Shown here piece by piece: positions 1-5,097 of a DNA stretch of 12,123 nucleotides. This DNA is from Candidatus Thorarchaeota archaeon (lineage in GTDB: Archaea; Asgardarchaeota; Thorarchaeia; Thorarchaeales; Thorarchaeaceae). The DNA is taken from positions 1 through 12,123 of the forward strand of contig SDOA01000119.1 in NCBI GenBank assembly GCA_004524595.1, written 5' to 3'. Position numbers and translations under genes: made by a program. The stretch's first letter is position 1; each line of letters begins with the position of its first letter. The notes below the pieces were generated by a model. That model was not told the origin of the DNA. It ran no database searches and worked only from the letters and a program-made list of their open reading frames with translations.

Positions 1-485
1 AATCCTCCAATAGTCCAAATTGGAAATAGAATCGCAATGGATGGTATGAAATACATATAGAGCATTCCTAGGATGAAGATCAATTCAAAGACCATCATTA
101 TGACTGCTCCTACTCCTGTTATTCTCAGAATGAAATTATCAACCTTATCTGACCAATCCATGTTAGCTAACTTTTGATATTCCTCATTCAATACGTTTGC
201 CCAACTACTCTCAGATAGACATGGTTTTTTTGTGCAGTTAACAAGAGTTAGAAGTTTCCCACCGTAATCTCCCACACGTTTCTCAGCACATTCATCACAA
301 ATGAGGTCTCCACATACATGACAGACCTCAGTCGCAACTCTATTGGGATGATTCACACAATCTCTATCTTGACTTGGTCCCAAAACAGGACTTGCACAGT
401 ATTGACAAAGATTCACCTTGTCTTCGTGTTCAACTAAGACGCGACCTCCACAGACAGGACACATGATATAGTCTTTAGACCTCAT
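1..485 (-). CDS. Zinc-ribbon/B-box-like membrane protein (C-terminus beyond window)
   Basis: An open frame runs from the ATG at 485-483 to the left edge without a stop (161 codons visible). It begins with a zinc ribbon (C9-x2-C12 and C27-x2-C30). Next is a B-box-like array, C43-x2-H46-x8-C55-x2-C58-x4-C63-x2-C66, with further cysteines at 84 and 89. From about residue 115 it becomes strongly hydrophobic, with at least two membrane segments. The spacing C-x2-H-x8-C-x2-C-x4-C-x2-C is identical to that in the upstream neighbour, so the two look like diverged paralogues. The start overlaps the neighbour's stop as TGATG, which implies translational coupling; a G-rich stretch about 12 nt upstream may help. 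B-box folds bind two zinc ions and usually mediate protein contacts. No enzymatic domain is visible and the true function is unknown. The gene is certain; the B-box assignment is by pattern only. Confidence 0.85.
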   Translation of the reverse strand, partial: MRSKDYIMCPVCGGRVLVEHEDKVNLCQYCASPVLGPSQDRDCVNHPNRVATEVCHVCGDLICDECAEKRVGDYGGKLLTLVNCTKKPCLSESSWANVLNEEYQKLANMDWSDKVDNFILRITGVGAVIMMVFELIFILGMLYMYFIPSIAILFPIWTIGG

Positions 486-1975
486 CAATATCTATCCCCC
501 CAAAACGATGCTGTACTCTGTTGTCCCGCTCGTCTACGTCGCTCTTCTTCTATTTGTCTTTCTGTTTCCATTCTCTGTCTTTCGCTTAGAGACCTAACCC
601 TATACTCATCTTCCCACGACCTACTCATTGGGCGAAGAGTTGATTCCTTAACTTTTGGCATCTTTTGCTGAATTATGCTTTGTATTCTAATAGTGTCTAT
701 TGATTGGAAATCTGTCTTACTAATGACTTTCATAGCTTCGATTGTGACTGCAATTAATCCTGCGTAAAATAAAATTGGAATTATAATGATGGCACCAAGA
801 AGGAGAATGACTCCTGCAAGTATTGGGATGGCTATGATTATAATAATAATAACAAGAATTGCGCCTGCACAATTATCTCCACTACCACCACCGCCACCAC
901 TCTTTCCGAAACTCGCAAGCAATTCCAAAGGAAGCCGCCATAGGTATTTCATGGCGCCACCATAAGCTCCTAGAAAACGCCGATAGATCCCGCCTATTGT
1001 GGAGAATCTAGATCCCGCCTTTGAGAATAGCTGACCAATTGGAATCACAAAGGAGGTTGTAGTGACCGCTGGTTTGTACCTTCCTTCAAAACATTTTCTG
1101 CACAAAAATATAGTTGAACCTGTCCATCTTGTATCAATTGGAGGTTCTTGGGCTGTCAAGCATTTTCGGCAGAAATGTTCTCCACAGACAGAACATGTTG
1201 TTGCTGCGAGAAATGCAGAATGGTTCTTGCATGGAACAAAGACGCCACTTACACCAAGAGTGACGCCACAATAATCACATTGAAGTCTATTCTTCTCATC
1301 AATCTTGGTTAGGGGAGTGGCACCTCCACAATTAGAACAAAGAATTGCCATTCCCTCTTCCGTCACTATCTTCCTGACATCGAGGATCTCCTGTGAATCC
1401 TCCTCAGATAATTCTGTTACTCCATCTGATCCAACCAATGCTGGTGGAAGCGTGGTTGGAACAAATTCACGCTTGATTCTTTTTGCCTCTCCTCTATCTC
1501 TTATGACTTCGACTTCCTCTGGAGGAACTGCTTTGTCCCAAGATAGCACAAGATATAGAATAACGAATGATTGTGATAACACTATGAACATAGCAAGATT
1601 ACTAACCGCTAGAACAATTTCTGTATCAAAAAAAGGGACAGTCCACATGTAGTGGAGGCCTTGCACAGTAAGGAATAGGGTTGCAAGAGCCATTGCCACA
1701 AGACTATAACCAATCTGAGCGATGACTGCATTTCGTCTTAAATCATCCACATAGTTACCAATGAACAAACAAGGAACTGCTACTCCGATAAAGACAAGTA
1801 GAGCATAAACATAACCAATTATTCCAGGTAACTCTGGGCTCCTTGCGGCTGCAGCTACAATTAGTCCAATGGTCGCAAGAAATCCAGCAACTCCAAAGGA
1901 CATCTGTAGCAGACCAATGAACCTAAGTCCTAAAGGTCTATCAAAGATTGTATAGACTTTCTTTTCCTCAGTCAA
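485..1975 (-). CDS. Polytopic membrane protein with zinc ribbon and B-box-like module
   Basis: A 496-aa protein. Four hydrophobic segments lie in residues about 18-145, followed by a charged linker (150-205). A zinc ribbon uses C213/C216 and C233/C236. The B-box-like array is C249-x2-H252-x8-C261-x2-C264-x4-C269-x2-C272, with an extra C292-x2-C295 pair. After a glycine-rich spacer (about 359-366) comes a very isoleucine-rich hydrophobic stretch (370-415), probably two membrane spans, and then a charged tail with an E/R-rich helix (464-483). The TTG start is chosen because GAGAGGAGAG lies 5 nt upstream and a TATA-like box fits a short leader. The gene is first in an operon with its paralogue, overlapping by one base. 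Most probably it is a membrane-anchored zinc scaffold with the zinc domain in the loop. No catalytic motif was seen, and I do not recognise a named family for the whole protein. Confidence 0.88.
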   Translation of the reverse strand: MTEEKKVYTIFDRPLGLRFIGLLQMSFGVAGFLATIGLIVAAAARSPELPGIIGYVYALLVFIGVAVPCLFIGNYVDDLRRNAVIAQIGYSLVAMALATLFLTVQGLHYMWTVPFFDTEIVLAVSNLAMFIVLSQSFVILYLVLSWDKAVPPEEVEVIRDRGEAKRIKREFVPTTLPPALVGSDGVTELSEEDSQEILDVRKIVTEEGMAILCSNCGGATPLTKIDEKNRLQCDYCGVTLGVSGVFVPCKNHSAFLAATTCSVCGEHFCRKCLTAQEPPIDTRWTGSTIFLCRKCFEGRYKPAVTTTSFVIPIGQLFSKAGSRFSTIGGIYRRFLGAYGGAMKYLWRLPLELLASFGKSGGGGGSGDNCAGAILVIIIIIIAIPILAGVILLLGAIIIIPILFYAGLIAVTIEAMKVISKTDFQSIDTIRIQSIIQQKMPKVKESTLRPMSRSWEDEYRVRSLSERQRMETERQIEEERRRRAGQQSTASFWGDRY

Positions 1976-1980
1976 TACGA

Positions 1981-1990
1981 CTCTCCTCTC
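1981..1990 (-). promoter_or_regulatory. Shine-Dalgarno site deciding a TTG start
   Basis: On the minus strand this reads GAGAGGAGAG and is followed by a 5-nt spacer and TTG. The match to the anti-SD core (GGAG) supports TTG at 1975 as the real start of the 496-aa membrane protein. Confidence 0.7.
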
Positions 1991-2012
1991 AATAGCGTAC
2001 TAAAAAGTCTGC

Positions 2013-2020
2013 ATATAATA
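2013..2020 (-). promoter_or_regulatory. TATA-like box for the zinc membrane protein operon
   Basis: The minus strand reads TATTATAT here. A start site about 26 nt downstream would fall near 1990 and give a short leader that carries the SD sequence. This fits an archaeal TATA promoter, but it is inferred from spacing and composition only. Confidence 0.45.
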
Positions 2021-2048
2021 TCTTCATCTCTGTTTCAACGCTTAAAAT

Positions 2049-2076
2049 GTATGTGCATACCAATTCAATGGTATGC
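2049..2076. promoter_or_regulatory. Tripartite palindrome (operator candidate) between divergent genes
   Basis: GCATACCA (2055-2062) and TGGTATGC (2069-2076) form a perfect 8-bp inverted repeat around a 6-nt centre. Another GTATG at 2049-2053 pairs with the same CATAC (2056-2060) across a 2-nt centre. The result is three alternating half-sites in 28 bp. They lie between the divergent starts at 1975 and 2171, upstream of both candidate TATA boxes, which is where a dimeric archaeal regulator could sit. A hairpin in an RNA is possible but less likely, because the element lies outside the predicted transcripts. Confidence 0.45.
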
Positions 2077-2092
2077 GAGATGCGCTAAATTC

Positions 2093-2098
2093 AATATA
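2093..2098 (+). promoter_or_regulatory. Weak TATA-like box upstream of the 54-aa membrane protein
   Basis: AATATA lies about 75 nt upstream of the ATG at 2171. A start site about 26 nt downstream would leave a leader of roughly 50 nt. The box is weak in sequence and is given as a candidate only. Confidence 0.25.
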
Positions 2099-2170
2099 GA
2101 GGCTAGTAATCCTCTTAAGTCAGAACATAGCAAATAGAATGTAATATCAAACAGAGATTAGGTGACACGA

Positions 2171-2335
2171 ATGACAGAGATACCATTACCTGGTGATTAC
2201 GGGGCTTCCCAACCCTCTGAACCAAAAGAGAGTAAGGGCTGTTGCGCACGTATTTGCGAATGCTGGTTACAATTACTCTGTGCTTTCATCCTCTTCGTCA
2301 TCGTAATTGCTTTCCTTATTGCTCTGGTACCTTAG
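2171..2335 (+). CDS. Small cysteine-rich single-pass membrane protein, 54 aa
   Basis: An ATG frame of 54 codons ends in TAG at 2333. GGTGA (2161-2165) sits 5 nt before the ATG and is a good archaeal SD match; an in-frame GTG at 2162 overlaps that site and is less likely. Residues 1-22 are polar and proline/acid-rich. Cysteines at 24, 25, 29, 31 and 37 crowd the membrane boundary, and residues about 33-53 form one hydrophobic helix. This layout (polar tail, cysteine cluster, terminal helix) resembles the eukaryotic CYSTM small membrane proteins, but that similarity is architectural and may be convergent. The cysteines could bind metal or be lipidated. It faces the zinc membrane protein operon across a shared palindrome. 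The function is unknown; the SD, composition and TM helix make it a probable real gene. Confidence 0.7.
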   Translation: MTEIPLPGDYGASQPSEPKESKGCCARICECWLQLLCAFILFVIVIAFLIALVP

Positions 2336-2383
2336 ACATTCTGGTCAATGAAATTGCGTGATTGTTTCTTCACATAGCTTAAC

Positions 2384-2390
2384 TTATAAC
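2384..2390 (+). promoter_or_regulatory. TATA-like box upstream of the VIT-type transporter
   Basis: TTATAAC lies about 50 nt upstream of the GTG at 2438, so a start site near 2411 would give a leader of roughly 27 nt. The leader contains GGAG (2423-2426), 11 nt from the GTG, which is a somewhat long spacing. Confidence 0.4.
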
Positions 2391-2437
2391 TAGAGAGTAG
2401 AAGAACCCAGTTATCCTAACACGGAGTAACGGTCTCT

Positions 2438-3097
2438 GTGAACGAAGCAGTTGATGAGAACAAACAATCCCCCTCCCATGATGGAGGGCGTGTCGATAGA
2501 ATTTTGAGAGCTTTAGAACTCACACGTGGTGTAGAGATTGCTCGACGGTACTTGGCGATGAATGCATTCGACGGTGCCCTTACAATGCTTGGTCTAATTC
2601 TTGGCGGTCTTTTTACAATCAATCCACTTAATCCAACACCTGGATTCAATGCAATTCTGCTAGCAGCAGCAGGTACTAGTATTGCAATGGCAATTTCAGG
2701 TTTTAGTGGATCCTACCTGGCTGAGAGTGCAGAACGAGATCGTGAAGTTGAAGACTTGGGAAGAGCTATGCTATGTGATATGAGTAGATCAATGTATGCG
2801 AAAGCTGGAAAGACTACTTCACTTGTAGTTGCCATTGTTGATGGGGCATCACCTGCAATTGCTGCTTTTCTTATCATCATTCCTCTCTTCTTTGTGCCAG
2901 CTGGAATCATAGGATATCAATTAGCATTCTATATGGCAATTGTAATCTGTATGTTACTACTCTTCTCTCTAGGTCTCTTTCTTGGTGCAGTATCTAAGAA
3001 GAACATGTGGTCTTATGGAGCGAAGACACTTTTCGCAGGAATATTGACCGCAATTTTGATGTTATTATTATCATGGTTGACAGGTGCAAGTGGTTAA
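2438..3097 (+). CDS. VIT1/CCC1-family (TIGR00267-like) metal transporter
   Basis: A 219-aa membrane protein. After a polar N-terminus come about five hydrophobic segments (roughly 45-62, 70-92, 127-153, 157-183, 195-215). The first begins FDGALTMLGLILGG, which matches the family pattern of an aspartate (D45) followed by glycine in TM1. A short acidic stretch between TM2 and TM3 (E96, E99, E103, E105, D106) stands where VIT proteins carry the metal-binding glutamates, although the region is shorter than in plant VIT1. TM3 contains a second DG-P pattern (D135-G136, P139). Known members export Fe2+ or Mn2+ from the cytosol by proton antiport; iron or manganese is therefore the likely substrate. 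The GTG start is the only usable one after the in-frame stop at 2417. The next gene starts 1 bp after the stop, so co-transcription is very likely. Confidence 0.8.
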   Translation: MNEAVDENKQSPSHDGGRVDRILRALELTRGVEIARRYLAMNAFDGALTMLGLILGGLFTINPLNPTPGFNAILLAAAGTSIAMAISGFSGSYLAESAERDREVEDLGRAMLCDMSRSMYAKAGKTTSLVVAIVDGASPAIAAFLIIIPLFFVPAGIIGYQLAFYMAIVICMLLLFSLGLFLGAVSKKNMWSYGAKTLFAGILTAILMLLLSWLTGASG

Positions 3098-3098
3098 T

Positions 3099-4082
3099 AT
3101 GTTTGACAAGTATCCTAGAGAGCGATTTGCATACCTACCAACTCCGCTACATAGACTAAAAAATCTTGGAAATTCAATTGGTCTGGAAGAATTGTGGATA
3201 AAGCGGGATGATTTGACTGGGCCTTCAATTGGAGGAAACAAGACACGAAAGTTAGAGTTTGTTGTTGGTGATGCAAAAGCAAACAAGGCTGACACACTTG
3301 TGACTATTGGAGGTATCCAGAGCAACCACTGTCGACAAACTGCTGTAGCGTGTGCTACAACAGGACTACGATGCATACTCCTGTTAGCTGGAGCAGAGCC
3401 AGAGACCTATACGGGTAATCTTCTTCTTGATAGTATGTTGGGCGCTGAGATCAAGTTCTATCCCGATGATAATCTAATGACGCTCCCAACTAGGATGGAT
3501 GAGGTCATTGAGACCCTGAAGGACTTTGGTCTAAACCCGTATGCGGTACCAGCAGGCGCCTCTATTCCAATTGGCTCGATTGCATATGGAGTAGCAATGC
3601 AAGAACTGCAGACACAATCAAAGGAGATAGGATTCACGCCTGAGAAGATTATTGTAGCAAACGGAACTGGTGGTACCATGGCAGGGCTCATCGTTGGAGC
3701 TCATATGCTTGATATGGATGTTGACATCATTGGCGTGAGTGTTCTTTATGACGCAGAAACCTCAAAAGAAAAAATCCGTAACATCATTAATCGAATGATT
3801 GACGAGGTTCCTGAGATTGATGATTTTAATCCGAAGATCCATATCGATGATAGGTTCTTAGAAGACGGATATGGTATTATGACCGAGGGAATACGGACTT
3901 CGATTGACATGTTTGCCAAGATGGATGGCATCTTCTTAGACCCGGTCTATACTGGGAAGACCGGACTTGCGCTGATGCGAATGGCCCTCAATGGTGACAT
4001 TACAGCGGAAACACCAACTGTCTTTTGGCATACAGGAGGATATCCTGCTCTCTTTGCCTATCCTGAACTTGGAAGGATTTAG
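3099..4082 (+). CDS. PLP-dependent D-cysteine desulfhydrase-type enzyme (ACC deaminase family)
   Basis: A 327-aa fold-type II PLP enzyme. Visible motifs are P14-T-P16, GGNK with the Schiff-base lysine K48, GGIQSNH (71-77) with the catalytic serine S75, and the phosphate loop NGTGGT (188-193). The pair that separates the two family activities is informative. ACC deaminases carry glutamate in DPVYEGK and leucine in HLGG; here the sequence reads DPVYTGK (T285) and HTGG (T312), as in D-cysteine desulfhydrases. The predicted reaction is D-cysteine to pyruvate, sulfide and ammonia, in the cytosol. ATG 3099 is chosen because the family N-terminus starts at this point. An in-frame GTG at 3084 would add five residues and overlap the transporter. 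Adjacency to that transporter hints at coupled metal and sulfide handling. A related D-amino-acid lyase activity cannot be excluded. Confidence 0.85.
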   Translation: MFDKYPRERFAYLPTPLHRLKNLGNSIGLEELWIKRDDLTGPSIGGNKTRKLEFVVGDAKANKADTLVTIGGIQSNHCRQTAVACATTGLRCILLLAGAEPETYTGNLLLDSMLGAEIKFYPDDNLMTLPTRMDEVIETLKDFGLNPYAVPAGASIPIGSIAYGVAMQELQTQSKEIGFTPEKIIVANGTGGTMAGLIVGAHMLDMDVDIIGVSVLYDAETSKEKIRNIINRMIDEVPEIDDFNPKIHIDDRFLEDGYGIMTEGIRTSIDMFAKMDGIFLDPVYTGKTGLALMRMALNGDITAETPTVFWHTGGYPALFAYPELGRI

Positions 4083-4136
4083 CAATAGCATCCCACAGAG
4101 TAATCCTTATCATATAAATATCAATTTTAGGAGTAG

Positions 4137-4144
4137 ATTATATA
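4137..4144 (+). promoter_or_regulatory. TATA-like box upstream of the MoxR/VWA operon
   Basis: ATTATATA lies about 30 nt before the ATG at 4172, so transcription would begin almost at the start codon and give a leaderless or very short leader mRNA. A second AT-rich box, CATATAAATA at 4111-4120, is an alternative and would leave a leader of roughly 30 nt. Confidence 0.45.
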
Positions 4145-4171
4145 CCCTACCAAAGTACTCCATAACATAGA

Positions 4172-5092
4172 ATGGGGGCTGTTATGTTGCAGAATGAGAT
4201 GGAACTTTTTAAGAAGAACTTTGAGGAACGGCTTGCAGCTGCTAAAAAAGAGAAAGTGCACATCGTTATCAAAGAACAATATGCAGATGCTTTTGAAGTT
4301 CTTGAAGATTGTGAAAATGCTAACCTGATACCTGGAATTGTAGGCCCCCCAGGTGTTGGAAAGACCTTACTTCTTCGAGCATATGCTGAGAAAACCGGGC
4401 GTGTTCTGTATTGGGTGACAGGAGATGAGGGTGTTAGACCTTCACATCTAACTGGAGCTTTTAATCCAAGTATCGTTCTCAATCAAGGGTTTACCTTAGA
4501 CGCCTTCGAACCTGGTCCATTGTTGAAAAGTATGGTCGAAGGTGGGGTCTTTGGTCTAAATGAAGGTAATCGACTGAGCGAATATGTGCAGAACTCTCTC
4601 CTTGATCCATTTGAGGAGGGTTCTATCAGTGTCCAAAGATTGGGACGGATTAAAGCTGCTGAGGGATTTTTCCCGGTCTTGACCATGAACCCAGAAGAGA
4701 TGAGCGGAGCGCATCGCCTCAGTGAAGCACTTCGTGACCGTATACGAGTCTGGATACGTCTTGGGTACCCAAGAAAGGAAACAGAATTAGAAATAATCAA
4801 GATGAACAGCCCAGAGTATAATCTCTCGGATGCTATTCTTGAGAAGATTTATGGTATTGTATCCGCAACTAGAGTGAGCACTGATATCGAAATTCCTGCA
4901 AGTATTCGTGCTGGAATATCAATTGCTAGACTTTCCGCTGAAATGACAAAGCGTGAAAAAGAGAAAATAACAAGTCATAGTACTCTTTCGAAAGCAGCAA
5001 CATATGTGCTTGTTGGTGCTCTACGATTTAGACCTGGCATAGATGTAGAACCTGCAGTGAATTCGTTAGTTCGTAGAACTCTTGGGAGTTAG
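4172..5092 (+). CDS. MoxR-type AAA+ ATPase
   Basis: A 306-aa AAA+ protein. After a helical N-terminus come the Walker A motif GPPGVGKT (58-65, K64/T65), a Walker B-like segment VFGLNEGNR (126-134) with E131, sensor 1 TMNP (N173), and an arginine-finger region EALRDR (R188, R190). A helical lid follows. Size and motif order match the MoxR/CbbQ/NorQ group. The usual Walker B aspartate is replaced by N130 while the glutamate is kept. Family members act as hexamers that use ATP to remodel a client or insert a metal, with a VWA-domain partner encoded next door, exactly as here. The start may be ATG 4172 (leaderless from the TATA box) or ATG 4184. The stop is 5 bp before the VWA gene, so the two form an operon. 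The client is unknown. Confidence 0.9.
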   Translation: MGAVMLQNEMELFKKNFEERLAAAKKEKVHIVIKEQYADAFEVLEDCENANLIPGIVGPPGVGKTLLLRAYAEKTGRVLYWVTGDEGVRPSHLTGAFNPSIVLNQGFTLDAFEPGPLLKSMVEGGVFGLNEGNRLSEYVQNSLLDPFEEGSISVQRLGRIKAAEGFFPVLTMNPEEMSGAHRLSEALRDRIRVWIRLGYPRKETELEIIKMNSPEYNLSDAILEKIYGIVSATRVSTDIEIPASIRAGISIARLSAEMTKREKEKITSHSTLSKAATYVLVGALRFRPGIDVEPAVNSLVRRTLGS

Positions 5093-5094
5093 GT
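5084..5094 (+). promoter_or_regulatory. Ribosome binding site for the VWA gene inside the ATPase end
   Basis: GGGAGTTAGGT spans the last codons and stop of the ATPase gene. GGGAG is 9 nt and AGGT 3 nt from the ATG at 5098, so translation of the VWA gene is probably coupled to that of the ATPase. Confidence 0.6.
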
Positions 5095-5097
5095 CAG

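Noticed and set aside
1062..1652. Plus-strand open frames opposite the 496-aa membrane protein
   Set aside because: They are antisense to a gene with clear TM and zinc motifs, lack SD sites and show no domain pattern.
2336..2437. A further small gene or RNA between the 54-aa protein and the transporter
   Set aside because: No frame with a ribosome site and no stable stem was found; it is only AT-rich promoter-like sequence.
3084..3098. GTG 3084 as start of the D-cysteine desulfhydrase-type gene
   Set aside because: It would add five residues not expected for the family and overlap the transporter end; ATG 3099 gives the usual N-terminus.
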